Part shown: positions 15,648-23,291 of the stretch, one piece after another
Layout: each line of letters opens with the position of its first letter
How positions within the stretch are numbered: position 1 is the stretch's first letter
Assembly (NCBI RefSeq): GCF_028206795.1
Contig: NZ_JAQLFJ010000002.1
Span: forward strand, 179,295-243,294
From: Collinsella aerofaciens
GTDB taxonomy: Bacteria > Actinomycetota > Coriobacteriia > Coriobacteriales > Coriobacteriaceae
Direction of reading: 5' to 3'
Length of the DNA: 64,000 nucleotides
Program-made: the position numbers and the translations under genes
Notes under the pieces: model-generated
Seen by the model: the letters and a program-made list of their open reading frames with translations, nothing else
Database searches by the model: none
Told to the model about the DNA's origin: nothing

Positions 15648-15840
15648 CTTCGCTCCTAGAGTTCCAGGCATACGCAGCCTCCTCCATAGAATGTCCCATC
15701 AGCATGGACGTCGCGGGCATGACGAAACACTGCGGGCTTTCGCAGCAGATAATCACAAGCTCGTTATTGCCCCACTTCCCGTTCCTGATAGTCGGTGCCT
15801 CGCCGCAGAACGGACACGGCTTAAGATCGAACGTCTTCAT
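15637..15840 (-). CDS. Lar-like zinc-ribbon protein (67 aa)
   Basis: MKTFDLKPCPFCGEAPTIRN, a CESPQC pair and the terminal AAYAWNSRSE match the Lar family well. AGGAGGACCG precedes the ATG at 15840. It is shorter than its neighbour but shares both ends, so the two are probably duplicates. Confidence 0.7.
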   Translation of the reverse strand: MKTFDLKPCPFCGEAPTIRNGKWGNNELVIICCESPQCFVMPATSMLMGHSMEEAAYAWNSRSEDGA

Positions 15841-15848
15841 CGGTCCTC

Positions 15849-16007
15849 CTACCACTTCTCTACAGAGCTGCAATATGCCTCGGTCTGGAAAGTGTCGATG
15901 AAGTAGTTGAAGTCGTCGTCGATTTCAACAATCGGGTCATCGTTTTCCTCGAACTCGTCATCAGGAACGTCGATGGTGTACTCAACGTTGACGGTGTACT
16001 TGCTCAT
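15849..16007 (-). CDS. Small acidic phage protein (52 aa), tandem paralogue 1
   Basis: MSKYTVNVEYTIDVPDDEFE begins after the strong ribosome site AAGGAGGAAAA. The protein is acidic and ends CSSVEKW. The upstream gene (16004-16159) encodes a clear homologue, with the same start, a shared VPDD, a YFI motif and a C-S-V ending. Function unknown. Confidence 0.65.
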   Translation of the reverse strand: MSKYTVNVEYTIDVPDDEFEENDDPIVEIDDDFNYFIDTFQTEAYCSSVEKW

Positions 16008-16159
16008 TTTTCCTCCTTCTCCTCGACCGAATCGCAGTAGGAAAAGGACTCGAACATATTGATGAAGTAGTCTGGGTCATCAAATATGTCAACAGAGTTG
16101 AACCATGCGTCATCTGGAACTTCGACGATGTGAACCGTGCGAATGATGTACTTGCTCAT
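16004..16159 (-). CDS. Small acidic phage protein (51 aa), tandem paralogue 2
   Basis: MSKYIIRTVHIVEVPDDAWF has the same plan as the downstream paralogue. The stop overlaps that gene's ATG (ATGA). About 40% of positions agree by eye. This indicates a local duplication of a short gene. Confidence 0.65.
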   Translation of the reverse strand: MSKYIIRTVHIVEVPDDAWFNSVDIFDDPDYFINMFESFSYCDSVEEKEEK

Positions 16160-16341
16160 TTCTCCTCCTTACGAATGGACTTGACGGTATCCTCGATGGC
16201 TCGGTAGCAGTCCTTGCAAATCTCCTTGCTGTAGACGCTGAGCATAAGATTGCTGCTGGGCGCACCATTGCGAGTTAGAGATAAGTGCGCTGGCAGACCA
16301 TTAATCGGGCGATAGCAGAGGTCGCAGAAATGCCTAATCAT
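16156..16341 (-). CDS. Small cysteine-pair phage protein (61 aa)
   Basis: MIRHFCDLCYRPINGLPAHL begins with a CxxC knuckle, and a second pair CKDC lies near the C-terminus (SKEICKDCYRAIEDTVKSIR). It is a minimal treble-clef or zinc ribbon. Both ends overlap neighbours by a few bases. No assigned function. Confidence 0.6.
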   Translation of the reverse strand: MIRHFCDLCYRPINGLPAHLSLTRNGAPSSNLMLSVYSKEICKDCYRAIEDTVKSIRKEEK

Positions 16342-16558
16342 TCGGCTCAGCCCTTCCGTTCCACAGGTTGATTGACGCGTTGCGGCCAGCCTCGGGAGGT
16401 ATGCCGAAATCATAAACTTTAACAAGCGGCCCATCGGATGCGCAGTTGTCACAGTGGACGTAATACGCAGACCACGGCTTACCGTCTCCCCTCTCACCGT
16501 ATGGCCTAGAGTACACGTGAGAACTACCACAAAACGGGCATGGTTTCAGATCAATCAT
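16334..16558 (-). CDS. Lar-like zinc-ribbon protein (74 aa)
   Basis: MIDLKPCPFCGSSHVYSRPY, a CDNC pair and NASINLWNGRAE show the Lar plan. The ATG at 16558 follows GGAAGGG. It is the most family-typical member of the local set by spacing of the two cysteine pairs. Confidence 0.72.
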   Translation of the reverse strand: MIDLKPCPFCGSSHVYSRPYGERGDGKPWSAYYVHCDNCASDGPLVKVYDFGIPPEAGRNASINLWNGRAEPND

Positions 16559-16808
16559 GGTTGAGCATCCCTTCCATGTCGTTGCAATGTTCATTCCATC
16601 GCTCGATGACCTCGCTGGTCAGCTGCACGTCATCCGGTCTGTACTCGTCGGCATGCGACCCGGTGAGCACATAGTCCAGCTGCGCATAGGTGTTGCACTC
16701 CGTGCAAGCTACCTTTGCTGATAGGGTGCCGTGCAGATAGTCGTCAACAATCGTGATGTGCAGGTGCTCGGTAGAATGGCACCTATAGCATGGCTTCATG
16801 GTCGTCAT
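16551..16808 (-). CDS. Zinc-ribbon phage protein (85 aa)
   Basis: MTTMKPCYRCHSTEHLHITI carries CxxC, CTEC follows about 25 residues later, and the C-terminal segment reads SEVIERWNEH. It is related in layout to the Lar-like proteins around it but more divergent. AAGGTGG precedes the start. Confidence 0.65.
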   Translation of the reverse strand: MTTMKPCYRCHSTEHLHITIVDDYLHGTLSAKVACTECNTYAQLDYVLTGSHADEYRPDDVQLTSEVIERWNEHCNDMEGMLNHD

Positions 16809-16999
16809 TCATCCACCTTCTTCATAAGATCGCGCCCGCAGAACGGGCAGTAATTGATCGGGATGCTCCATGCGTACGGAGGGTCGACGACGATGATGTT
16901 CTCGCCGGTGTCCATCTCGCCAATCCGCATCTCGACACCCTCGTCGTAATCGCCGAAGTTGAATCGCGTCTTACCACACATCACACAACCGTTAGCCAT
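16805..16999 (-). CDS. Zinc-ribbon phage protein (64 aa)
   Basis: MANGCVMCGKTRFNFGDYDE opens with CxxC, and the second pair CPFCGRDLMKK comes at the C-terminus, the reverse order of Lar proteins. This resembles widespread phage zinc ribbons ending CPFCGR.L. GGTGAGAACG lies before the ATG at 16999. Confidence 0.65.
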   Translation of the reverse strand: MANGCVMCGKTRFNFGDYDEGVEMRIGEMDTGENIIVVDPPYAWSIPINYCPFCGRDLMKKVDE

Positions 17000-17402
17000 C
17001 GTTCTCACCCATCAGCTTGCGGATGCGGTCGGCAATGTCGCGCATAGCAGCTGAGTCGCAGCTGGTTATGTCGCCAATGGCGCACGTGTCGCAATCGGTG
17101 GTGTTCTTGCCAAAATATGTGCAGGTGCCGCAGTACATTTTGCTTGCCGCCTTGTCCAGGTCATCCAGCATCCTCTTCCAGCTGTCGGGCTGGACTAGAT
17201 GCAGGAGATGCGGCAAGAAGTTGCATTTCTCCTCTTCGTCCCCGAATACACCTCTGGTTATCCAGAAGCTTGTCCGTAACGATGGCAAAGCGCAGAGTTT
17301 GAACTCGTCCACATTGAACTTCACGCCGTTGTTGTCATACAGCACCTCGGTATCAAGCGGAATCTCGCGGCCTTCATGGTCTTTTGGTAACTCGACACTC
17401 AT
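16992..17402 (-). CDS. Phage protein with IPLDT repeat and cysteine cluster (136 aa)
   Basis: The start MSVELPKDHEGREIPLDTEV resembles the next upstream gene (DGNYIPLDTTRLYDG), so the two share an N-terminal domain. The C-terminal third has CGTCTYF...CDTCAIGD, a likely zinc site, then a basic helix. Similar IPLDT proteins occur in phage early regions; the role is unknown. Confidence 0.6.
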   Translation of the reverse strand: MSVELPKDHEGREIPLDTEVLYDNNGVKFNVDEFKLCALPSLRTSFWITRGVFGDEEEKCNFLPHLLHLVQPDSWKRMLDDLDKAASKMYCGTCTYFGKNTTDCDTCAIGDITSCDSAAMRDIADRIRKLMGENDG

Positions 17403-17662
17403 TTACAACGCTCCTTAAGCTCGACAAAACACTTTTCCATATGGCGCCATAACTCCTCTACGGAATCGTCCGCAGACGGCCTATGCTGATGAAGGTTGCA
17501 CGGAAAGAAAATCTCTCCGTATGAGTCGACAATGAACCATGTTCCAGAATCAGCCATGTAAGAATAGGCGGTGACTTTGACAAGCGCTCCGTCACCATCG
17601 TAGAGACGGGTCGTGTCCAGCGGGATATAGTTCCCGTCCATGTCTTTCAGCGGGGTAATCAT
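17399..17662 (-). CDS. Phage protein with IPLDT domain (87 aa)
   Basis: MITPLKDMDGNYIPLDTTRL follows GGAGGGCGAGAA. It is a shorter paralogue of the downstream protein and lacks the cysteine cluster. The body is beta-rich (ALVKVTAYSYMADSGTWFIV) with a C-terminal helix. Unknown function. Confidence 0.6.
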   Translation of the reverse strand: MITPLKDMDGNYIPLDTTRLYDGDGALVKVTAYSYMADSGTWFIVDSYGEIFFPCNLHQHRPSADDSVEELWRHMEKCFVELKERCK

Positions 17663-17910
17663 TTCTCGCCCTCCATCTCGTTCAGAAACTTGCCAGTGAT
17701 AAGTCGGTGCAGCCAATCTGCGGTCTTGTAGATGTCCTTGTCGGCATCGTCCTTGAGTCCGATGCGATCGGCATACTTGAGCGCGTGAGCGACGTCGGCA
17801 ATCTTCGCGCCGCTGATTTCACCGCTGGTTTTCAAGATGTTGCAGACGCGCTCGATTTTCTCGGCAGTCTGCATCCCGCCCTGCTTGTAATGGCTTGCGT
17901 ACTCGCTCAT
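17659..17910 (-). CDS. DUF3310-like phage protein (83 aa)
   Basis: The start MSEYASHYKQGGMQTAEKIE resembles the HY..GG family of small phage proteins annotated as DUF3310 (SaV-like). The C-terminal part ALKYADRIGLKDDADKDIYK continues the likeness. These occur near nucleotide-metabolism genes in many phages, but their biochemical role is not established. The overlap with both neighbours indicates operon transcription. Confidence 0.6.
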   Translation of the reverse strand: MSEYASHYKQGGMQTAEKIERVCNILKTSGEISGAKIADVAHALKYADRIGLKDDADKDIYKTADWLHRLITGKFLNEMEGEK

Positions 17911-18080
17911 TCTGCCGCCCCCAATGCAGCGGAAACCTCGTCCTGAACCTCTTTGAGGAGCTTGCAGACCATGGCCCCAGAGTACTTGCTGGTCGACTTG
18001 GTGCTCAGGAACTCGATGGTCTTGGTCAGCTTGCAGACCAGGTCGCAGAGCACCTGCGTTCGGGTTCGGCTATCGGTCAT
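17907..18080 (-). CDS. Small helical phage protein (57 aa)
   Basis: MTDSRTRTQVLCDLVCKLTK is almost entirely helical and follows GGAGGAATGGAA. The ATGA overlap with the upstream gene fixes the start. No motif beyond possible coiled-coil heptads. Function unknown. Confidence 0.55.
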   Translation of the reverse strand: MTDSRTRTQVLCDLVCKLTKTIEFLSTKSTSKYSGAMVCKLLKEVQDEVSAALGAAE

Positions 18081-18478
18081 TTCCATTCCTCCCTTACGTT
18101 GCGTATCCTTAGGTACGAATCGACTTTCGCGTTCTTTGAGACGTAGCCCGCCATGGTGCCGACTCCGTTGCGGCACCTGCTGGACGTGTGAATCCGGCGC
18201 CGTCCCTCGTCCCTGCACTCCTGCGAGCAGTAGACGGAGTTCTTGGCCGCGCCGCCGAAATCCCTGCCGCAAATCTTGCATGTGCAGGCGTAGCGGCGGC
18301 CGTCCTCCTCGTAGCTGAAATAGTGGCCGCCGACCATGCTCCCGTCTCGGCAGGCCGCGCTGACCATGGACTTAGCGGCTGCAACCGACACGGCTGCGGC
18401 AGTTACGCTCACGTAGCGCTTGCCGTCATCGCGCAATACGGCGTGCCATTTGCCCGCAGGCTTCTTCTTGTCCGTCAT
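18077..18478 (-). CDS. Phage zinc-finger protein (133 aa)
   Basis: The centre contains CTCKICGRDF and VYCSQECRDEGRRR, a CxxC...CxxxC treble-clef like that of HNH or FCS-type zinc fingers. It is followed by a basic region likely to touch nucleic acid. The N-terminal half is Ala/Val-rich and helical. No nuclease residues are obvious. Confidence 0.6.
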   Translation of the reverse strand: MTDKKKPAGKWHAVLRDDGKRYVSVTAAAVSVAAAKSMVSAACRDGSMVGGHYFSYEEDGRRYACTCKICGRDFGGAAKNSVYCSQECRDEGRRRIHTSSRCRNGVGTMAGYVSKNAKVDSYLRIRNVREEWK

Positions 18479-19107
18479 TTGTTGATCCTCGCGACGCAGA
18501 CGTAGCCGTTGTCCCGATATACGCGGATAATGTCGGAGAGTCCGTTTGCCCTGATGTAACTGTCGATGCAGGACTGCACGTTGTTTGATGCCTTGCGGCC
18601 AACGCGGTAGTCGGTGCTACTCGTCGTGTACTTATGCCTGATAATTGAGAGTCCGCTGCCGATAAATGCGTCGATAAGCGGCTTGTACCTGCTGTTGCCG
18701 GGGCCGGGGCGCTTTCCCGCATATGCTTTCTCGGGCCACAGTGACTCGTCGAACGCCTGCTTGAAGGCCACGGACTCGGCTGCGTCATGCGACTCCTCGA
18801 TAGCCGCGTCAACGAGGCAGTCGATGCGGGTGTCGCAGAACAGCTGCGCGATGGTGCGCACCGAGACGCGCGTGGTGAACGTCGGCATCGTGCGGTACGA
18901 CTCCTGCGGCACGACGGCTGTGATCAAATCCTTTACGGTGGCTCCCATGTCGCGTGCGACCTTCTTGCAGATGGCCCACGACACTCCTAGGTTGATGTCG
19001 TACTCGTCGCCATCCCTGCATTTGGTGACGGCCTTGGTGCCGTCCTCGAAAAAGACGATGGTTGCAGGTCCGCTGAACTTCACGGACTTGACCTTGATGT
19101 TATTCAT
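18475..19107 (-). CDS. Phage protein with PATIVxxxDGTK domain (210 aa)
   Basis: The N-terminus MNNIKVKSVKFSGPATIVFF, then EDGTKAVTK, defines a short domain common in phages of Gram-positive bacteria. The same domain recurs at the C-terminus of the protein at 27254-27673. The remaining 150 residues form a separate mixed domain with a GRKASNNVQSCI segment. GGAGAACAA precedes the ATG at 19107. Function unknown. Confidence 0.6.
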   Translation of the reverse strand: MNNIKVKSVKFSGPATIVFFEDGTKAVTKCRDGDEYDINLGVSWAICKKVARDMGATVKDLITAVVPQESYRTMPTFTTRVSVRTIAQLFCDTRIDCLVDAAIEESHDAAESVAFKQAFDESLWPEKAYAGKRPGPGNSRYKPLIDAFIGSGLSIIRHKYTTSSTDYRVGRKASNNVQSCIDSYIRANGLSDIIRVYRDNGYVCVARINK

Positions 19108-19154
19108 TTGTTCTCCAATGGTGGAGCCGCCGGATTCCCGGCGGCTCTGCTGCT

Positions 19155-20544
19155 CTATAGCCTGTCGACCGCCTCGATGCGCTCGCCGAGCCAGCGCATG
19201 ACCGGGACGGCCATGCTGTTGCCGCACGCCTTGTAGCGCAGTGAGTCCGGGCACTCCTCAGCAGGCTTTCCCTTCCACGGGATTCTGGTGTGGTTGTCCG
19301 GGAAACCCTGCAGCCGCTCGCACTCCAGCGGAGTCAGGCGGCGAACTACCGAGCTGATGCCGCTTTCTGCGGTCGTATTATCATTGATGTTGTGATAACC
19401 TGCGATCGGCTCCGATTCGTCGGAGCCGCTGCCGTCCGTCGCTCCTTGGTGATGCTTGAAAGCGACGACTGGCGGGTCTTTGCGGGTGTGGGCGCTGATC
19501 GTTCCGCTAACTTCGGTGTCCACGCTCGTGTTCTTCTGCGTGTCAGTCATGCACACGAGGCTCTGGTTGTTGACCGTGCTCAGGGTCCCGCTGATTTCAT
19601 CTTGAATCAAAGGTCCTTTGCCCCCCCCCTGGTTTGCCTGCCCTGTCTCGGATAAGCCAGCTGTGCATGTCTCACTCTCCTCGTACATAACCGCAGGATT
19701 GTGGTAGTCGGCAGTGAGTGTCGGTGACTGCTCCACAGCGGCTCCGATGCCGCCTGCCTTTGAGCCTTGGTGGTACTTGAACGCCACCGCCGGACGGTCA
19801 ATCGTCGTCAGGGTGTACATAGGCTCCCCAGGTTCTTGGAACCCCATTGCCGCCGTTCTCGGGCTTGCGCCCGATGATGTTCCCGGCGATCGAGAATGTG
19901 TCGTGCTGGTCATCTGGGTTTAGGCGTCCTGCTCCGCTACCTTGCGCAATGCTGCGTCCAGAAGCGGCGGCAACGGCTTTCCTCTTTTCTCGGCTCGACG
20001 GAGTATCCCAGCGCATGCTTTCTGGCTCAAAGAGTACTTCGCAGGCGCGCGCGTCTCCAAGGTGTCCGACAAGAAAGAGACGTTCGCGCCTTTGGGCCAC
20101 GCCGAAGAACTGCGCGTCCAGTACTCGCCACGCCAAACCGTACCCGAGGGCATCCATTTCTCCGAGCAGCTGTCCGAAAGCCGCCCCCTCACACGAGAGC
20201 GCTCCTTTGACGTTTTCCCACAGGAACCACCGAGGCATAAGCTCTTGAACACAACGTATGTACTCGAACATGAGTCCAGAAGCTCCCTTAAGACCTTCTC
20301 GCTTTCCTGCGATCGAGAAGGACTGGCATGGACTTCCTCCGACCACAAGGTCAACTGCTCCATGAATCTCCTTTTTCCAATCTACTTTGGTGATGTCCCC
20401 AAGGTTCGGGACGTTCGGCCAACGCTCGGCAAGTACCGCGCTAGGGAAGTCGTCTATCTCGCAGAACGCGAGCGGTTCCCATCCGAGCGGTTCCCAAGCA
20501 AGCGTCGCCGCCTCGACTCCCGAGAAGATGCTTACATATCGCAT
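19155..20544 (-). pseudogene. dcm: C5-cytosine DNA methyltransferase, apparent frameshift
   Basis: All hallmark motifs of a C5-cytosine methyltransferase are present, but in two frames. The first frame (from ATG 20544) carries MRYVSIFSGVEAATLAW, the catalytic GSPCQSFS, WENV and QRRERLFLVG. The second (to stop 19155) carries LTPLECERLQGFPDNHT and KACGNSMAVP. They join near 19,843, where a GGGG run in the minus strand reads as one G too many; with it removed the protein would be about 462 residues. A run of nine G (19621-19629) lies in the second frame. Sequencing error, pseudogene or slippage are all possible. The role would be shielding phage DNA or altering host methylation. Confidence 0.8.
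19920..20363 (-). CDS. Overlapping gene nested in the methyltransferase (147 aa)
   Basis: This frame lies wholly inside dcm in the +1 frame, yet has a near-perfect ribosome site (AAAAAGGAGATTC) before its ATG. It reads MEQLTLWSEEVHASPSRSQE and ends with a basic helical segment: KACAGILRRAEKRGKPLPPL, then LDAALRK. I recall proteins with this LS.KAC.GILRRA..RGK.LP ending beside phage cytosine methyltransferases elsewhere. That argues the overlap is conserved and real. Function unknown; the basic tail could bind DNA or the methyltransferase. Confidence 0.7.
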   Translation of the reverse strand: MEQLTLWSEEVHASPSRSQESEKVLRELLDSCSSTYVVFKSLCLGGSCGKTSKERSRVRGRLSDSCSEKWMPSGTVWRGEYWTRSSSAWPKGANVSFLSDTLETRAPAKYSLSQKACAGILRRAEKRGKPLPPLLDAALRKVAEQDA

Positions 20545-20741
20545 TTGGCACCGGCCCAGAACATGCATGAGCCGTCGCAGGGCGTTACGCTGTCGATGAT
20601 GCAGTCGATGAACTCCCCCGTCGAGAGCTGCTTGTTCTTGATGTTCAGCAGGTAGTTGTGCTGCGCCATGCGCTCGCACACGCCGTAGTAGCCGCCGCTG
20701 AAATCGTCCCACTTGGAACAGCTTTGGCAGTCGTGCTTCAT
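20532..20741 (-). CDS. Small cysteine-rich phage protein (69 aa)
   Basis: MKHDCQSCSKWDDFSGGYYG follows GGAGGTCGGTTCAA. It has cysteines CQSC, CER and CDGSC...C, likely a zinc site. The stop overlaps the start of dcm by 13 bases, so the two are probably translated together. Unknown function. Confidence 0.6.
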   Translation of the reverse strand: MKHDCQSCSKWDDFSGGYYGVCERMAQHNYLLNIKNKQLSTGEFIDCIIDSVTPCDGSCMFWAGAKCDM

Positions 20742-20839
20742 TTGAACCGACCTCCGATGCAACCGACAACGGCAATCAAGATGAACAACACGACTACGGG
20801 GCTGGCATATGCCGTTTCACGTTTACATGGAGCGGTCAT
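20738..20839 (-). CDS. 33-residue membrane peptide
   Basis: The ATG at 20839 follows GGGGGTGGCGAC inside the end of rtcB, and the stop overlaps the next ATG (ATGA). The product has one hydrophobic helix (SPVVVLFILIAVVGCIGG). The tight overlaps and ribosome site support a real gene; nothing suggests its job. Confidence 0.5.
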   Translation of the reverse strand: MTAPCKRETAYASPVVVLFILIAVVGCIGGRFK

Positions 20840-21941
20840 GTCGCCACCCCCTCATGTCGGTCGCCTTGAGGTTCCAAATCGGCTTTAGGTGATGGATGAC
20901 CTCAACTGTCGGCTCGATAAGCCGCAATATCTCGTCGGCGCTCTTATATGCCTCAGGCGATTCGTCGAGCGTCGCTTCACAGGCGCTCGGGCAGTAGATG
21001 CCAGCCTCTTTCATCTCTGATACAAACTTCTCGGTGTCCAAGTTGGCGCGTGCCTGCGCACGACTCATGACACGACCAGCGCCGTGGGGAGCGGACTCGT
21101 TCCAATCATTGTTGCCCTTGCCGACGGCGATTACTGAGCCGTCGCGCATGTTGAACGGGATAAGGACCTTCTCGCCAGTGTGTGCGCTGATTGCGCCCTT
21201 GCGGATAACGTTGTCATCGGATATGTAGTTGTGCATCGTCTCGAATCGAGCGCTCAGGTCCAGCTTGATTCCAGTGCGTTCCTTAATCTGCTTGAGAATG
21301 TGGAAACGGTTATCAGTAGCGTATCTCTGGCAGATACGCATGTCGTTGAGATATGCGCTTGCCGCAAAGCTCACGAGGTACTTGAGATCGCGAGGAACAT
21401 CTTCCTTGCACATTTCCTGCGCCATTGTCTGGTGATACTCGGCTACCTGTTTGCCCAGATTGCGAGAACCGGTGTGAACCACAAGATATTGATACCCATA
21501 CTCGTCCTCGTCGAGTTCAACGAAGTGGTTGCCGCCGCCCAGCGTGCCGATGGAGCACTCAATCCGCTCGACCCCTTTGAGATAGGCGCCATTCACAACA
21601 CCGTAGTCATTCTCAAGGCTGCATTTCGGCTCGTTGTGAACGCTGAACCCAGTTGGTACAGCTTTCTTCACGTCGCGGTTGAATTGAATCAAATCGTAGC
21701 GGTCGATACGCTCGTCGAGAGGGGCGCAGAGCATACCGCAACCGATGTCGACTCCGACCAGATTCGGAATAACCTTGTCGCCAAGGTTCGCTGTGAACCC
21801 GATCACGCAACCCTTTCCGGCGTGGGCGTCGGGCATGATGCGAATCGTGGCACCCTCGAAAGCCGGACACGATGCAATCTCGTCAACCTGCTTCTTGGCG
21901 CTCTCCTCAAGATTCTCAGCGAAAATCTTTACATCTACCAT
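20823..21941 (-). CDS. rtcB: RtcB-type RNA ligase
   Basis: RtcB joins RNA 2',3'-cyclic phosphate or 3'-phosphate ends to 5'-OH ends using GTP and Mn2+. The protein has 372 residues, somewhat shorter than the E. coli enzyme. Conserved elements are VGVDIGCGM (metal-binding Cys68), GTLGGGNHFVEL, VVHTGSRNLGKQVAEYH, SAHTGEKVLIPFNMRDGS and APHGAGRVMS with the histidine that takes the guanylate. The gene is phage-borne and shares its prophage with a tRNA array, so repair of tRNAs cut by host anticodon nucleases is a reasonable reading. It is the first gene of the group with dcm. Confidence 0.93.
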   Translation of the reverse strand: MVDVKIFAENLEESAKKQVDEIASCPAFEGATIRIMPDAHAGKGCVIGFTANLGDKVIPNLVGVDIGCGMLCAPLDERIDRYDLIQFNRDVKKAVPTGFSVHNEPKCSLENDYGVVNGAYLKGVERIECSIGTLGGGNHFVELDEDEYGYQYLVVHTGSRNLGKQVAEYHQTMAQEMCKEDVPRDLKYLVSFAASAYLNDMRICQRYATDNRFHILKQIKERTGIKLDLSARFETMHNYISDDNVIRKGAISAHTGEKVLIPFNMRDGSVIAVGKGNNDWNESAPHGAGRVMSRAQARANLDTEKFVSEMKEAGIYCPSACEATLDESPEAYKSADEILRLIEPTVEVIHHLKPIWNLKATDMRGWRHDRSM

Positions 21942-21966
21942 TTTGACCTCCTTTTATATAAGTGCG

Positions 21967-22398
21967 TTACTCGACCCCAGTGCTGCCGTAGCCGTTCGCC
22001 CCACGGTCGCTGTCCGACAGCTCGTCGACGTTCAGGAAATCGACGTCCTCGCACTTGATGATTACCATCTGGCAGACGCGATCGCCCGGATACACCGTGA
22101 AGGCCTTCTCGCCAAGGTTGAGCAGCTTGGCCTTGATGGGGCCTCGGTATCCCGAGTCGATGATGCCGACTCCGTTCGACAGGCAGATGCCGTAGTTGCA
22201 CCCGAGTCCCGAGCGCGGGGCCTGCAAACCGAAGTAGCCATCGGGAATCTCCATGCTCACGCCGAGGTCAATCCAGGCGGACTCCCCGACCCCGATGGTC
22301 ACGGGACGCGGAATGAAGGCCCGCATGTCTGCTCCGGCATCGCCCTTGTGCTTTCGCTCGGGCGTGTGCCCGTACTCAGCGACGGTCTTAATCTCCAT
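21967..22398 (-). CDS. dut: dUTPase (trimeric Dut)
   Basis: This enzyme hydrolyses dUTP to dUMP and keeps uracil out of phage DNA. The five trimer motifs are visible: GDAGADMRA, APRSGLG, GIIDSGYRGPIKA, DRVCQMVI and the glycine-rich tail DRGANGYGSTG. At 143 residues it is of standard size. I use the ATG at 22398 because AAGGAG lies eight bases upstream; an ATG at 22407 is too close to that site. Confidence 0.93.
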   Translation of the reverse strand: MEIKTVAEYGHTPERKHKGDAGADMRAFIPRPVTIGVGESAWIDLGVSMEIPDGYFGLQAPRSGLGCNYGICLSNGVGIIDSGYRGPIKAKLLNLGEKAFTVYPGDRVCQMVIIKCEDVDFLNVDELSDSDRGANGYGSTGVE

Positions 22399-22552
22399 CT
22401 GTTCCATCTCCTTCCAGCGGGTGCGCACGACCCGCCAACGGGTAGCTGGCCTTGAACCAGTCGCATTTGCAGGGACACTCGATGCACAGCCGGAAGTCCT
22501 CGCGGTCGAAATCCGAGTCGGTAACGACGGCGCCCGTCTTGCACTCGTTCAA
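22388..22552 (-). CDS. Small phage protein, TTG start (54 aa)
   Basis: The TTG at 22552 follows a perfect AAGGAGG at six-base spacing, better placed than the ATG further upstream. The protein reads NECKTGAVVTDSDFDREDFR with CIECPCKCDWF later, a compact cysteine cluster. Function unknown. Confidence 0.5.
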   Translation of the reverse strand: MNECKTGAVVTDSDFDREDFRLCIECPCKCDWFKASYPLAGRAHPLEGDGTDGD

Positions 22553-22606
22553 AAGCCACCTCCTTCCAGAAGCGGGACGGCCCGTGAAGGCCGCCCCGCA
22601 CACAAA

Positions 22607-22834
22607 TCAGTACTCGACGAAGCCGTTACAAGGCTCGTCGCTTTCCTCGATCGCGTTCTCCTGCACCCAGCCGAGCACGTCCGCAGCGCCGATGCTCTGG
22701 CGCTCGTCGTACCACTGGGCGTACTTTCGCTTGCAGAAGCCGCAGCCGCTCTCGCCGATGAACGCGAACGACTCGCATTGTCCGCACTCGTAGTTGGGTC
22801 CGGCGTCTGGCGCGCCGTCGCGCTCAAGATTCAT
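22607..22834 (-). CDS. Small cysteine-rich phage protein (75 aa)
   Basis: MNLERDGAPDAGPNYECGQC follows AGGAGGATTCAG. The cysteines CGQC and CGFCKRKYAQWYD make a likely zinc ribbon. The C-terminus is acidic. Function unknown; it sits between ssb and dut. Confidence 0.6.
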   Translation of the reverse strand: MNLERDGAPDAGPNYECGQCESFAFIGESGCGFCKRKYAQWYDERQSIGAADVLGWVQENAIEESDEPCNGFVEY

Positions 22835-22844
22835 CTGAATCCTC

Positions 22845-23291
22845 CTAGAACGGAATGTCCTCGTCATAGACCTCGGCAGCGGCGACAGGAGCCGCCTGAC
22901 GGGGCGCTGCGGGGCGAACGGGAGCGGGAACAGGCGTGCTGATAACGGCACCGCCCTGCTCGTCTCGGCGGCTCATGAACTCAATCTCGTCCACGATGAC
23001 CTCCAGCTTGGAACGGCGCTCGCCGTCGCGCTCCCAAGAGCTGTAGCGCAGCTTGCCCTCGATGGCGACCTTGGAACCCTTGGCGAGGTAGTTGGCAATC
23101 TTCTCGGCGCGGGTGCCGAACATGGTGCAGTCGACGAAGTTCGGGTAGTCCTCCCACTCGCCGGTCTGCTGGTTCTTGCGTCGGTCGTTGACGGCGATGC
23201 CGAAGCTGAGCACCTGCGAACCGCTCTGGGTGGCGCGAAGCTCTGGGTCGCGGGTCAGGTTGCCCGTGACCAGCACTCGGTTAATGGACAC
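22845..23291 (-). CDS. ssb: Single-stranded DNA-binding protein
   Basis: The OB-fold starts SINRVLVTGNLTRDPELRAT. It contains FGIAVNDRRKNQQTGEWEDY and FVDCTMFGTRAEKIANYLAK, all diagnostic of bacterial SSB. The tail ends in acidic DEDIPF, the conserved partner-binding tip. The GTG start at 23291 overlaps the stop of the mIHF-like gene (TAGTG) and has GAGGAAG upstream. It works with RecT and the exonuclease next door in phage recombination and replication. Confidence 0.95.
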   Translation of the reverse strand: MSINRVLVTGNLTRDPELRATQSGSQVLSFGIAVNDRRKNQQTGEWEDYPNFVDCTMFGTRAEKIANYLAKGSKVAIEGKLRYSSWERDGERRSKLEVIVDEIEFMSRRDEQGGAVISTPVPAPVRPAAPRQAAPVAAAEVYDEDIPF

